From: Burkholderiaceae bacterium
GTDB taxonomy: Bacteria; Pseudomonadota; Gammaproteobacteria; Burkholderiales; Burkholderiaceae_B
DNA length: 64,000 nt
Reading direction: 5' to 3'
Assembly: GCA_030728985.1 (NCBI GenBank)
Contig: JANQYI010000012.1
Coordinates: 186,001 to 250,000, forward strand
Part shown: positions 18,263 through 27,619 of the stretch, one piece after another
Numbering within the stretch: the stretch's first letter is position 1
Layout of the letters: every line of letters starts with the position of its first letter
Position numbers and translations under genes: made by a program
The notes under the pieces: model-generated
The model's input: the letters and a program-made list of their open reading frames with translations, nothing else
Told to the model about the DNA's origin: nothing
Database searches by the model: none

Positions 18263-20469
18263 TATTTTTCCTTGACCTTGAGACGCCATGCGTGCAGCAG
18301 AGGCTCCGTGTAACCACTAGGTTGCTCGAGGCCTTTGAACACTAAATCACGTGCAGCGCGATAGGCGTAGGAGGCTTCGAAATTTGGCGCCATATTTTGA
18401 TACAGCGGATCACCCGCGTTTTGACCGTCGACCACTTTGGCCATGCGTTGCAAGGTTTCTGTGACTTGCGCCTCGGTCACTATACCGTGAAGCAACCAGT
18501 TGGCGATGTGCTGACTTGAAATGCGCAGGGTGGCACGGTCTTCCATCAGTCCGACGTTGTGAATATCGGGGACTTTGGAGCAGCCCACGCCTTGATCAAT
18601 CCAGCGCACCACATAACCCAAAATACCCTGAGCGTTGTTGTCTAATTCTTGTTGAATCTCCGCCGCACTCCAGTTTGGTTTGACGGCGACGGGGACTTGG
18701 AGGATTTCACCGAGCAGTCGATCAATCTCTGCGGGGGCATCGACTTTTTCAAGCGCAGTTTGCACATCCGCGACTCTGACTTGATGGTAATGCAGAGCAT
18801 GCAGTGTTGCAGCGGTCGGTGAGGGCACCCAAGCAGTATTCGCACCTGCTTTGGGATGGGCGATTTTTTGCTCGAGCATCGCTGCCATGAGGTCTGGCAT
18901 CGCCCACATCCCCTTGCCGATCTGCGCGCGTCCACGCAAGCCACAAGCCAAACCTGTCAGGACATTGCTGCGTTCGTAAGCCGACAGCCAGGCGCTTGAT
19001 TTCATGTCGCCTTTGCGGATCATCGGGCCGGCATGCATCGCGGTATGCATTTCGTCGCCGGTACGGTCCAAAAAGCCGGTGTTGATAAATGCTACGCGCG
19101 CAGGCGCCTCGTTAATACATGCCTTGAGGTTGACGCTGGTTCGACGTTCCTCATCCATGATGCCAAGCTTGACGGTGTTGGGCGCAAGACCTAGCATGCC
19201 CTCTACGCGACCAAACAGTTGGTTGGCAAAAGCGACTTCGGCGGGACCATGCATTTTTGGTTTGACGATGTAGACCGAACCGGTGCGTGAGTTGCCGAAC
19301 TTGTGCGCTTGGCTACGCTTGAGATCATGCAGTGCAATCGTGACGGTCACGACGGCATCTAGGATACCTTCGAAAATCTCTTGACCATGACCATCCAAAA
19401 TCGCTGGATTGGTCATCAAGTGTCCCACATTGCGCAGGAACAGCAATGAGCGACCATGCAACGTCACCACGCCATCTTTGGCGTGCTTGGCACCAGCGGC
19501 CGCCGTGTAATGGCGATCCTGATTAAGCGTACGGTTAAATGTCTGTCCACCTTTGGTGACGCTTTCAACGAGCGTGCCTTTCAGGATGCCGAGCCAATTG
19601 CGATAGGCGAGAACCTTGTCATCTGCGTCCACGACGGCAACGGAGTCTTCGAGGTCGAGGATGGTCGATAAAGCGGCTTCAAGCACGATATCGTTCACAC
19701 CCGCTGGGTCGTCTTTGCCAATCCCTTTTGTTTGATCGATCTGAATGTCGATGTGCAAACCATTGTTGACAAGCAAAATGGAGGAGGGACGGTTCGCATC
19801 GCCCTGATAACCCACGAATTTTTCAGGTGCGGCTAACCCTATGACAGAACCGTCTTTTAAAGTCACAACGAGTTGTCCGTTTTTGACGGTGTAGGCTTGA
19901 GCATCCACATGCGAGCCTTTAACGAGCTGGGCGGACTGGTCGAGAAACTGTCGGCCAAAGGCAATGACCTTGGCACCGCGAATCGGGTTGTAGCCCCCTG
20001 CGCGGGTCGCGCCGTCGGTTTCAGCAATCGCATCGGTTCCGTATAGCGCATCGTACAAAGAGCCCCAGCGCGCATTAGCGGCGTTCAGCGCGTAACGAGC
20101 ATTCAATACGGGAACGACGAGTTGTGGACCGGCTTGAAGCGCGAGCTCGGCATCCACATTGGTGGTGGTGGCGCTCGCCTTGGCCGGTACAGGGGCCAGA
20201 TAACCGATTTCCGTTAAAAAGGCGCGATAGGCTTTCATATCCTGAATCGGACCGGGATGGGTGCGATGCCAGGTGTCCATCTCCGTTTGCAGACGATCAC
20301 GTTGCGCCAACAGAGCGGTGTTGATGGGAGTCAGGTCATGAACGAGTGCGTCAAACCCTTTCCAAAAACTTGCACTATCGACCCCGGATCCAGGAAGGAC
20401 CTCTGTCTCAATAAACTGATAAAGAGGTGTGGCGACCTGAAGGCGATGGCAAGCAGTACGTGCAGTCAT
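18262..20469 (-). CDS. glcB: Malate synthase G
   Basis: This 735-residue enzyme condenses glyoxylate with acetyl-CoA to malate. It has the long single-chain form G architecture, with motifs [34 protein letters not shown] (metal and acid residues), [15 protein letters not shown] and [11 protein letters not shown]. The length agrees with the roughly 720-730 residues of the family. It supports growth on C2 compounds and glyoxylate from purine or glycolate breakdown. The stop overlaps the start of the M20 dipeptidase, so the two are read together. A true isocitrate lyase was not found in the window. Confidence 0.96.
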   Translation of the reverse strand: MTARTACHRLQVATPLYQFIETEVLPGSGVDSASFWKGFDALVHDLTPINTALLAQRDRLQTEMDTWHRTHPGPIQDMKAYRAFLTEIGYLAPVPAKASATTTNVDAELALQAGPQLVVPVLNARYALNAANARWGSLYDALYGTDAIAETDGATRAGGYNPIRGAKVIAFGRQFLDQSAQLVKGSHVDAQAYTVKNGQLVVTLKDGSVIGLAAPEKFVGYQGDANRPSSILLVNNGLHIDIQIDQTKGIGKDDPAGVNDIVLEAALSTILDLEDSVAVVDADDKVLAYRNWLGILKGTLVESVTKGGQTFNRTLNQDRHYTAAAGAKHAKDGVVTLHGRSLLFLRNVGHLMTNPAILDGHGQEIFEGILDAVVTVTIALHDLKRSQAHKFGNSRTGSVYIVKPKMHGPAEVAFANQLFGRVEGMLGLAPNTVKLGIMDEERRTSVNLKACINEAPARVAFINTGFLDRTGDEMHTAMHAGPMIRKGDMKSSAWLSAYERSNVLTGLACGLRGRAQIGKGMWAMPDLMAAMLEQKIAHPKAGANTAWVPSPTAATLHALHYHQVRVADVQTALEKVDAPAEIDRLLGEILQVPVAVKPNWSAAEIQQELDNNAQGILGYVVRWIDQGVGCSKVPDIHNVGLMEDRATLRISSQHIANWLLHGIVTEAQVTETLQRMAKVVDGQNAGDPLYQNMAPNFEASYAYRAARDLVFKGLEQPSGYTEPLLHAWRLKVKEK

Positions 20470-20529
20470 ATTGGTTGAACCTAAGCGTTATTCGGTTTTT
20501 TAAAACAGTTCTCGTAGTTTACCTATTTA

Positions 20530-22698
20530 TCATTTGAAAGATCGCAACCCCTCCCGAATCGTTTCTGTTGAAATCCCGAGTGCCCAAGCGGCCGCGGCAG
20601 CCGCCATGATCTCTCGTTGTGTTTCGGTTGAAAGCGGTTGGGCAGGCAAACTGAGTTCAGCCAGTGTCAATACTTTTTGTTGCGACGCAGCACCCAAGAG
20701 CATGATGTCGCCTTGAGTGATCACGACGGCGCGCTTGCCTTCGGCAAGATGAGTGGTGATGACCGAGGAATCGGGCGATAAGCTGTAAAAAATAATCTCA
20801 CCATCGCAGTATTGCGCCATCGTCGCGACATTGGAGTCGTCCGCATTTAAGACGCCTGTGCCATGCGGCAAGACAACATCAACTTGACTACGATAGATTT
20901 TGATCAAATCCTCGGCGGTTTCAAAGGCGTGATAAGCAACCTCGGGGCTTTTAAAGATCTCCGAATACACCACGTTTGAGACAATGCCGACCGAGCACCG
21001 ATCGTAGGCCAAGCCTTTGGTCAGGATTTCCATACCGTTGTTTTCAATCACGGCAGCCTCAACCTCGCGGTTCAGTAAGAGCCGTCTGGCTTGATCCCAG
21101 TTTGCCGCATTGCCGGCATACAGTTGCCGCGCGCCGACATATAGCCCATCTGTATTGGCACGCCCTGTACGCCAGCCATGTGCATTGAGCAGATGTGCGG
21201 TCAGTCGCGCGATGTTTCCGGTGCCGTGACTGCCTGTTACACCGACCAAAGGGATACTGCCGTTTTCATCGCCGGGAAAAATATGATCGATGATCGCTCG
21301 TCCCACTGGCCGGGAAAGTCCTTGAGCCGGCTTCAGATGCATCAGCAGACCCGGACCCGCATTGACTTCGACAATCGCTCCCCCTTGTGCACTTAAAGGC
21401 TTGGAAATGTCCTCGGCGACCAAGTCGATGCCAGCGACATCCAGCCCGACGGCTTGCGCGGCCAACGCAGCCATCGCGATGACTTCGGGATGCACATCGT
21501 CGGTACAGTCAAAGGCGACATTGCCATTGCGCTGAATCAAGACTGCTTTGCCCTCGGGGATGACGCTGTCCGCATCAAAACCTTGGCGTGTCAGCTCGAG
21601 TCTAGCTGCGGAGTCGATGCGGACAGGATTGAGGGGTTGATCTTCACCTCGACCGCGGCGCGGATCGGAGTTGATTTGGCTGGTGATCAATTCTTGAACG
21701 GTTTGCTTGCCGTCGCCGATCACACTCGCGGCTTGACCTTTGGCGGCAGCCGCTAATTTACCCCCGACAATCAGTAAGCGGTGCTCATTGCCACGGATAA
21801 AGCGCTCAACTAACACACCTGAGCCTTCGTCGACCGCCACGTCGTAAGCGGCCTCGATTTCGGCGCGTGTTTCGAGGTTGATAAATACGCCTCGTCCGTG
21901 ATTACCGTCGACCGGTTTGACCACTACGGGAAGGCCAAGATCGAGTGCAGCTTCCCAAGCGTCCGCGGCGCTTTCAACCGCTCGACCAGTCGGGATGGGC
22001 ACGCCGCAAGTTTCAAGCAGCTGTTTAGTGAGTCCCTTGTCACGAGAAATCGTTTCGGCGATCGCACTGGTCTGATCCGTTTCCGCAGTCCAGATACGTC
22101 GTTGTTTAGCCCCGTAACCAAACTGCACAAGATTGCCTTCGCTCAAACGGATCGCTGGAATCGTACGCTCGTCCGCCGCTAACACCATCGAGGCTGTACT
22201 TGGACCCAAACACAAGTCTTGCGCGAGATCCTTGAGTTTGTCCAACTCGCCTTCAAGGTCGTAAGGGAGGTCATCGATGGCGGCCATCACGAGGTCGCGA
22301 CCCATATAGAGCGCAGCGAGCGTGACTTCTTCCTCCCATCCGCTGACCATGACCTTGTAGACGCCGCGCTCTTCGGTTTCACGGGCTCGTCCAAAGCCGT
22401 AGCCTGGTACACCGGCAAGATCCTGAAGCGCAAGCGTGACGTGTTCCAAAATATGACAAGGCCAGGTGCCTTCTTTGAGTCGCATTAAAAACCCGCCATG
22501 CACGCCCGGGCTGCAGCGATGTTCGACGAGGCTCGGTAGCCAAACGGTCAAACGCTCATATAGGCCCGGGACGGTATTAGAGGGACTATCCTCAAGGTCA
22601 CCGATATCAACGACCGCCTCGATAATGGCGCAGTAGGTCCAGATATTTGGACCTCGCAAATAAGTCGTGCTTTTGATGACGATATCGCGCTTGTTCAT
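20530..22698 (-). CDS. Cyanophycin synthetase-like protein (CphA2/CphA' type) with degraded Mur-ligase P-loop
   Basis: This 722-residue protein has the three-part plan of cyanophycin synthetases: an N-terminal domain (LRGPNIWTY, LYERL...), a central ATP-grasp domain with VVVKPVDGNHGRGVFINL (Lys261) and VEVNAGPGLLMHLKP, and a C-terminal Mur-ligase domain. The Mur P-loop, normally GxxGTNGKT, reads VGVTGSHGTGNIARL (about 485-499); the Lys and following Thr that hold ATP are gone. The chain is also shorter than the roughly 870-900 residues of CphA1. Loss of the second ATP site is known for CphA2, which joins beta-Asp-Arg dipeptides. So the likely role is polymerising preformed dipeptides, or a diverged peptide ligation. 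No CphA1 or cyanophycinase is visible in the window. Confidence 0.82.
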   Translation of the reverse strand: MNKRDIVIKSTTYLRGPNIWTYCAIIEAVVDIGDLEDSPSNTVPGLYERLTVWLPSLVEHRCSPGVHGGFLMRLKEGTWPCHILEHVTLALQDLAGVPGYGFGRARETEERGVYKVMVSGWEEEVTLAALYMGRDLVMAAIDDLPYDLEGELDKLKDLAQDLCLGPSTASMVLAADERTIPAIRLSEGNLVQFGYGAKQRRIWTAETDQTSAIAETISRDKGLTKQLLETCGVPIPTGRAVESAADAWEAALDLGLPVVVKPVDGNHGRGVFINLETRAEIEAAYDVAVDEGSGVLVERFIRGNEHRLLIVGGKLAAAAKGQAASVIGDGKQTVQELITSQINSDPRRGRGEDQPLNPVRIDSAARLELTRQGFDADSVIPEGKAVLIQRNGNVAFDCTDDVHPEVIAMAALAAQAVGLDVAGIDLVAEDISKPLSAQGGAIVEVNAGPGLLMHLKPAQGLSRPVGRAIIDHIFPGDENGSIPLVGVTGSHGTGNIARLTAHLLNAHGWRTGRANTDGLYVGARQLYAGNAANWDQARRLLLNREVEAAVIENNGMEILTKGLAYDRCSVGIVSNVVYSEIFKSPEVAYHAFETAEDLIKIYRSQVDVVLPHGTGVLNADDSNVATMAQYCDGEIIFYSLSPDSSVITTHLAEGKRAVVITQGDIMLLGAASQQKVLTLAELSLPAQPLSTETQREIMAAAAAAWALGISTETIREGLRSFK

Positions 22699-22703
22699 GT
22701 CTC

Positions 22704-23723
22704 TTATCGCGGTATGCGACCCCGAAGCGGATATTGAGGATCGACAAAGCCGTGCGTGGAAGCGTAGCCGGGTGGGACAAGCTGATCGACCAGAGCCTCG
22801 TCCTCGGGCAGGAGCTCAACATTGAGCGCCGCCAAATAGTCTTGCCACTGTTCAAGCGTTCGAGGTCCGCCAATGACGCCGCTGACCAGGCGATTATTCA
22901 GTGCCCAAGCGATCGCGAACTGTGTCGGGCTAATACCCCTTTGTTGTGCGTGCGTTTTGAGGATGTTGGCGATTTCAAGTGATTCGGATCGAAACTCAGT
23001 CTGGTGCATGCGCGGGTCACCACGCCCCGCCCGACTCGTTGGATCAGGCGTGAGGTTCGGCTCGTATTTTCCGGTCAAGACGCCTCGCGCAAGCGGGCTG
23101 TAGGCCACCACGCCGACCCCATAATGCGCACAAGCGGGAAGCACCTCGGTTTCGATGAGTCGCGTGACAGCGCTGTATGGGGGTTGGCAAACGATGGGCT
23201 GGGGAATGCCCATGCGTCTGGCGGTCTCAACCATGCGGGCGACGCGCCAAGCCCTGAAGTTCGAAATACCGTAGTAGCGAATCTTGCCAAGTTCAATCAG
23301 GCGGGCGAAGCTTGATAAGGTTTCCTCGATCGGGGTCGTTTCATCATCCTTGTGCATGTAATAGACATCGATCCAGTCCGTCTTGAGTCGTCTTAAACTA
23401 TTGTCGATTTCTTGCATGATCCAGCGGCGCGAAAGGCCTTTGTCATTAGGTTCTTTACCGATCGGATTGGCGATTTTGGTCGCCAACACCCAGCGCGCGC
23501 GATCTTGGGCGATCAGGTTACCCACAATGCGTTCTGATTCACCGCCAGCGTAATTGTCGGCGCTGTCGATCGCATTGAGGCCGGCATCGCGCGTCACGGC
23601 GACGATCTCGCGGGCGACGGTTTCATCTGTTTGATCGCCAAACATCATTGAGCCCAGCCAAAGGCGAGGAACATATAAACCGCTATGTCCGAGAGGACTG
23701 TAAAGAGGTGAGTGACCAGCCAT
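22704..23723 (-). CDS. Aldo/keto reductase
   Basis: This 339-residue protein is a (beta/alpha)8 NADPH-dependent oxidoreductase of the aldo/keto reductase superfamily, YajO/YhdN-like branch. The catalytic set is visible: Asp and Tyr in AIDSADNYAGGESE, Lys in VLATKIANP, and His in DVYYMHKDDETTP. The NADP-binding end has AIAWALNNRLVSGVIGGPR. It would reduce aldehydes or ketones in the cytoplasm; the substrate is unknown. It lies five bases upstream of the cyanophycin-synthetase-like gene on the same strand, so the two are probably co-transcribed. Confidence 0.9.
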   Translation of the reverse strand: MAGHSPLYSPLGHSGLYVPRLWLGSMMFGDQTDETVAREIVAVTRDAGLNAIDSADNYAGGESERIVGNLIAQDRARWVLATKIANPIGKEPNDKGLSRRWIMQEIDNSLRRLKTDWIDVYYMHKDDETTPIEETLSSFARLIELGKIRYYGISNFRAWRVARMVETARRMGIPQPIVCQPPYSAVTRLIETEVLPACAHYGVGVVAYSPLARGVLTGKYEPNLTPDPTSRAGRGDPRMHQTEFRSESLEIANILKTHAQQRGISPTQFAIAWALNNRLVSGVIGGPRTLEQWQDYLAALNVELLPEDEALVDQLVPPGYASTHGFVDPQYPLRGRIPR

Positions 23724-23824
23724 AAGAGGACCCTTTAAACGGCGTTCAACAAGGTTGTAAAGAGTTGATTATCGCCGACAAGTCCGACCTGGTCGGCGAC
23801 GCGATCCTTATCTTGAAAAAAAAC

Positions 23825-23855
23825 CGCCTCAGACTTTGGGTAAAAGTCTGAGGCG
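23825..23855 (-). terminator. Rho-independent terminator of the TctC-type gene
   Basis: A perfect 13-base stem (CGCCTCAGACTTT with AAAGTCTGAGGCG) has a five-base loop. On the minus strand it is followed by eight U (the A-run at 23816-23823). It separates the TctC gene from the aldo/keto reductase gene. Confidence 0.9.
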
Positions 23856-23883
23856 AATGTGCTGCGGTCGTTCTGTCAAGCGA

Positions 23884-24867
23884 TCAAAGCTTGATATTGG
23901 CAGTCTTGGCGACAACACCCCATTTCTGAATCTCGTCGCGAACATACTTTTGGAATTCCGCGGGTGTGCTGCCGACAGGAATTGCACCCATACCTTCAAG
24001 TTGTTTGCGGACATCCGGATTGTTTAGGATCTCGATGGTCGCTTTGGCAAGGGTGTCAATAATCGCTTGTGGTGTTCCCTTGGGCGCGAACAAACCGCTC
24101 CAGGAGCTCACTTCAAAGTCTTTATAACCAAGCTCGGCCAAGGTCGGAACGTTGGGCAGTTGAGGCAATCTTGTACTGCTGGCAATGGCAATGGCCCGGA
24201 CGCGACCAGCGTTGATAGCTCCAGTGACACCCGAGGCGGTCTTGAAACCCATAGAAACCGTACCGCCCATCACATCTTTCAATGCGGGTGCTGCGCCTTT
24301 GTAAGGCACATGCACCGCTTTGATATTAGCGCGCTGCTTGAGCATTTCGCCCGCCAAGTGTGGTGAACCACCCGCGCCCGACGAGGCGTAGGACACTTTG
24401 CCGGGATTGGCGTTGGCGTAAGCGATCAGTTCGCTCAGCGTCTTGACGGGGAGGTCGTTATTGACCACCAACACGCTTGGAGACTTCACTAATTGTGTGA
24501 TTGGGGTGAAGTCGCGCTCGGTGTCATAGTTTAATTTTTTGTAAACCGACATATTGGTGGCGTTAGCGACTGTGCCCAGCAACAGTGTGTAACCATCAGG
24601 CTTGGCTCGAGCCACATCCGTCGTAGCGATGTTAGAGCCGCCGCCCGGTTTGTTTTCAATCACCACCGGTTGTCCAAGGGCTTTTTCCAACCTTGAGCCG
24701 ACTAAGCGTGCGACGATGTCGGTTGGGCCGCCGGCACTGAATCCGACCACAATTTTAATCGGTCTATCTGGGTACTTGGCCTGAGCAAAGGCTGTCATGC
24801 CCAAGCCCGTTGTTAAAACGAGTGCGCCTAAGATTGCGCGGCGAGTCTGTTTGATATTGAACGTCAT
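23884..24867 (-). CDS. Tripartite tricarboxylate transporter substrate-binding protein (TctC/Bug family)
   Basis: This 327-residue periplasmic protein has an export signal (QTRRAILGALVLTTG, cleavage near FAQA). The mature start YPDRPIKIVVGFSAGGPTD and the VIENKPGGGSNIAT motif are typical of the Bug family, which is greatly expanded in Burkholderiales. Such proteins capture carboxylates, amino acids or nicotinate-type ligands. The conserved Asp that binds the ligand carboxylate is in GGPTDIVAR. No TctA/TctB membrane genes are next to it, so it is an orphan receptor. A strong terminator follows it, so it forms a single-gene unit. Confidence 0.93.
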   Translation of the reverse strand: MTFNIKQTRRAILGALVLTTGLGMTAFAQAKYPDRPIKIVVGFSAGGPTDIVARLVGSRLEKALGQPVVIENKPGGGSNIATTDVARAKPDGYTLLLGTVANATNMSVYKKLNYDTERDFTPITQLVKSPSVLVVNNDLPVKTLSELIAYANANPGKVSYASSGAGGSPHLAGEMLKQRANIKAVHVPYKGAAPALKDVMGGTVSMGFKTASGVTGAINAGRVRAIAIASSTRLPQLPNVPTLAELGYKDFEVSSWSGLFAPKGTPQAIIDTLAKATIEILNNPDVRKQLEGMGAIPVGSTPAEFQKYVRDEIQKWGVVAKTANIKL

Positions 24868-25044
24868 GGTGTTTTCTCCTCAATTTTTTCGCACGATACC
24901 ATGCTGCGCGAGTGATTTGTGATTTTTTTATTGCGGATTAACACCGAGTCTCGACACGTCTGGTTCTTGCCGTGACGGAGGTTTCAGGGACTTCCCTTAG
25001 GTTATATTTACTCAAAATCGCACGGCCCCTTTCTGGAGAGTTCA

Positions 25045-26256
25045 ATGAGTGCTGCTTTACTGTCGCCCCGTATGTCTTTGGTTAAACCTTCGCCCACGCT
25101 TGCCATCACTGACAACGCCAAAGCCTTGAAAGCAAAGGGTATGGATGTCATTGCGTTGGCTCAGGGCGAGCCAGACATGGATACTCCCGCCAATATTTGT
25201 GAAGCGGCCGTGCAGGCCATCAAGGGTGGACAGACACGCTATACCGCCGTGAACGGGACAGCTGAGCTCAAGCGTGCCATCGCGAGGAAATTTTTACGTG
25301 ACCATGCTATGACGATCAACCCGGACGATGTCATTGTGTGCACGGGTGGCAAACAGGTATTGTTCAACGCTTTAGTCGCAACCATCGGCGAGGGTGACGA
25401 GGTGTTGATTCCAGCACCTTATTGGGTGAGCTATCCAGACATGGTTGTGTTGGCGGGTGGTACCGCAGTGGCGGTTGAATGCGATGCGTCGGTGGGTTTT
25501 AAATTGACCCCGGCGCTGCTTCAGAAAGCCATCACACCCCGAACAAAGTGGCTGATTTTGAACTCTCCCTCGAACCCGACAGGTTCTGTTTACACGGCGG
25601 AGGACCTCAAGGCGCTTGGTCAGGTGCTCAAAAATCATCCTAACGTATTAGTGATGGTTGATGATATGTATGAAAAACTGTTGTTTGACGGCGCCAAGTT
25701 TGCGACCTTGGCACAGGTTGCACCAGAGATCGCCGATCGGGTGTTGACGGTCAATGGCGTGTCAAAAGCGTACTGCATGACGGGTTGGCGTATTGGCTAC
25801 GGCCATGGCCCCAGCTGGTTGATAGGTGCGATGTCAGCGATCCAGTCTCAGTCAACCTCCAATCCTTCTTCGATTAGCCAAGCGGCCGCGCTTGAGGCCT
25901 TAGACGGACCTCAGGACTTCATCGCGGATCATAATGTGATTTTCGAGCGCCGTAGAGATATGGTTGTGCGTATGCTCAACGAGTGTGAGGGAGTCACTTG
26001 CCTCAAGCCACAGGGTGCTTTTTACGTTTATCCGAGCTGTGCGGGCGCGCTTGGAAAAACGACGCCCAAAGGTGTCAAGATCAACAATGATTTTGATTTC
26101 GCCAATGCCTTGCTCGATGAGAAATTGGTCGCGGTCGTCCCGGGGTCTGCCTTTGGTCTCGCTCCGTATTTCCGGATTTCTTACGCAACCTCTGACAGCG
26201 TGCTCAAAGATGCCTGCGAGCGCATCAAAGCCTTTTGTGCTTCCTTGCGCGATTGA
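25045..26256 (+). CDS. Class I/II pyridoxal-phosphate aminotransferase (aspartate aminotransferase-like)
   Basis: This 403-residue protein is a fold-type I aminotransferase. It shows the family features IALAQGEPDMDTP, the TGGKQVLFNAL cofactor-phosphate region, NSPSNPTGSVY, the PLP lysine in NGVSKAYCMTGWRIGY (Lys241) and the carboxylate-binding arginine in APYFRISYA. It matches the 1-alpha/1-gamma aspartate (or aspartate/prephenate) aminotransferase pattern, so L-aspartate plus 2-oxoglutarate is the likely reaction. The ATG has a GGAGAG ribosome site. It is a single-gene unit, divergent from the TctC gene and convergent with the LON-domain gene. Confidence 0.9.
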   Translation: MSAALLSPRMSLVKPSPTLAITDNAKALKAKGMDVIALAQGEPDMDTPANICEAAVQAIKGGQTRYTAVNGTAELKRAIARKFLRDHAMTINPDDVIVCTGGKQVLFNALVATIGEGDEVLIPAPYWVSYPDMVVLAGGTAVAVECDASVGFKLTPALLQKAITPRTKWLILNSPSNPTGSVYTAEDLKALGQVLKNHPNVLVMVDDMYEKLLFDGAKFATLAQVAPEIADRVLTVNGVSKAYCMTGWRIGYGHGPSWLIGAMSAIQSQSTSNPSSISQAAALEALDGPQDFIADHNVIFERRRDMVVRMLNECEGVTCLKPQGAFYVYPSCAGALGKTTPKGVKINNDFDFANALLDEKLVAVVPGSAFGLAPYFRISYATSDSVLKDACERIKAFCASLRD

Positions 26257-26271
26257 GGACGCTTTGCCCCT

Positions 26272-26892
26272 CTAGCCCGGGGGCTTGAAAGCCCCCATTT
26301 CTTCGAGCATCTCCTGAAGCAAATCCAGTCGCAAGCGTGGATTTTCCATCGAGAGGAGATGTAGTTTTTGCGAAGAGGGAATGTTCAACAGCTCAGCCCA
26401 GCGATTCGCCACCCAACTGCAGTCATTGAGACGATAGGGGGTTAAAAAGGGGCGGTCGTCGCTTTCAATACCTTGTTGTTCAAACGATTCAATGAGGCGC
26501 GCGAGTGCCTGGGACGTAGGCGTGAGTTCGGGAGGGATTTCGATTTCGGTATCGGGGTCAAGCAACTCGACCTGCGCAGACCATGCTCCATTTTGAGCTT
26601 GCGTACGCTCTAAAATTCGAAAACGCTGCCCACCTCGGCAGCGCAACATAAATAAGCTAGGTTGGACTGCTTCAAATTCAGTGATGGTTGACAGCGTACC
26701 GATGTCAGCGAATTCAACGCCTCGGCCAGGAATACGCACTTCTGGACCATCGATCAATGTGACCACGCCAAAAGGAAGTTGATGTTTAAAACACGCTTTG
26801 GTCATATCTAAATACCGCACTTCGAAAATCTTGAGGGCTAACAAACCCTCAGGAAAGAGTGTCGAGCCGAGCGGAAAAAGAGGGATATTCAT
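26272..26892 (-). CDS. LON peptidase substrate-binding domain protein
   Basis: This 206-residue protein consists of a Lon N-terminal-type domain alone, without the AAA+ and protease parts. The start IPLFPLGSTLFPEGLLALKI followed by FEVRYLDM, the FGVVTLIDG segment and the RGGQRFRIL strand are typical. Such stand-alone proteins are common in proteobacteria, and their role is not well defined. Its C-terminal coding end forms the hairpin that may terminate the convergent aminotransferase transcript. It lies 49 bases after the ArfB gene in the same direction. Confidence 0.85.
   Translation of the reverse strand: MNIPLFPLGSTLFPEGLLALKIFEVRYLDMTKACFKHQLPFGVVTLIDGPEVRIPGRGVEFADIGTLSTITEFEAVQPSLFMLRCRGGQRFRILERTQAQNGAWSAQVELLDPDTEIEIPPELTPTSQALARLIESFEQQGIESDDRPFLTPYRLNDCSWVANRWAELLNIPSSQKLHLLSMENPRLRLDLLQEMLEEMGAFKPPG
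26279..26302 (+). terminator. Probable terminator of the aminotransferase gene
   Basis: The stem GGGGGC/GCCCCC encloses TTGAAA and is followed by ATTTCTT. It lies 23 bases after the stop and overlaps the 3' coding end of the convergent LON-domain gene. The T-run is short. Confidence 0.45.
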
Positions 26893-26941
26893 ACATGCGA
26901 CCTGTCAATGTCATGGCGTGTAAGGCGGATTTATCGATAGC

Positions 26942-27346
26942 TTACAACGGAGATTTTCCACGCAGTGACTTCGTTTCAGAATGTTTGCGCTTGCTTTCGA
27001 GTCGCCGCTGTTTTGACCCAAAGGTCGGTTTTGTCGCGTGCCGCATTTTAGGTGGACGCGCGACACTATTGATGAGTTCATTCAGACGGCCGAAGGCGTC
27101 TGCGCGATTAAGTTCTTGACTACGATGTGACTGAGCTTTGATCACGATAGCGCCATCCCGGGTAATGCGCGAGTCTTTGAGCGCCAGCAGTCGGACTTTG
27201 ACATCGGCTGGCAAGCTTGAATGGGGGATATAAAAACGCAAGTGTATTGCGCTAGACACTTTGTTGACGTTTTGCCCGCCCGCGCCTTGCGAACGCATCG
27301 CTGAGATGTCGACTTCAGATTCTTGGACTTGGAGTGAAGGGAGCAT
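26942..27346 (-). CDS. arfB: Alternative ribosome-rescue factor ArfB (peptidyl-tRNA hydrolase)
   Basis: This 134-residue protein has the release-factor GGQ motif in SQGAGGQNVNKV (about 19-30), where the Gln is methylated in class I factors. It ends in a basic, Lys/Arg-rich tail (GSKQRRLESKRKHSETK). ArfB frees ribosomes stalled on messages lacking a stop codon: the tail enters the empty mRNA channel and GGQ hydrolyses the peptidyl-tRNA. The length of about 135 residues fits. It is transcribed away from the small basic protein at 27406 and towards the LON-domain gene. Confidence 0.92.
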   Translation of the reverse strand: MLPSLQVQESEVDISAMRSQGAGGQNVNKVSSAIHLRFYIPHSSLPADVKVRLLALKDSRITRDGAIVIKAQSHRSQELNRADAFGRLNELINSVARPPKMRHATKPTFGSKQRRLESKRKHSETKSLRGKSPL

Positions 27347-27405
27347 TGGGATATTCGCCGATAGACCTGTACACTAGTTTATCGTCTATTTATCGGAGCA
27401 CCATC

Positions 27406-27555
27406 GTGGCCAAAGGTCAACTTAAGTCTAATAAAGAGTTAAAAAAGCCTAAAAAGGACACTTCCACTCCCAAACCCGCCTCAGGCATGGGGGAACCGGT
27501 TCGTGCGACAGTAGTTACCACCACCTACACGAAACTCAAGCACAAGGATCGGTAG
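27406..27555 (+). CDS. Small basic protein of unknown function (49 residues)
   Basis: A GTG start at 27406 with a CGGAG ribosome site seven bases before it gives a 49-residue protein, MAKGQLKSNKELKKPKKD onwards. It is rich in Lys and Thr/Pro and ends in KLKHKDR. I recall similar short MAKGQ...SNKE..KPKKD proteins in many proteobacteria, without an assigned function. The frame is open upstream to 27334, but those residues are unlike the family and no ribosome site supports an earlier start. It may bind nucleic acid, judged only from its charge. A terminator hairpin follows the stop. Confidence 0.7.
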   Translation: MAKGQLKSNKELKKPKKDTSTPKPASGMGEPVRATVVTTTYTKLKHKDR

Positions 27556-27579
27556 GCTCCTTTTTACCCCAAGATTTCG

Positions 27580-27619
27580 CCTGACCCCCTAGGGGGCTTC
27601 GGGATGTTGGTCAGGTTTT
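27580..27619 (+). terminator. Terminator after the small basic protein
   Basis: CCTGACC at 27580-27586 pairs with GGTCAGG at 27609-27615 and is followed by TTTT. An inner CCCCCTAGGGGG palindrome lies within the loop. The stop codon of the convergent 116-residue gene lies inside the right arm. Confidence 0.55.
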
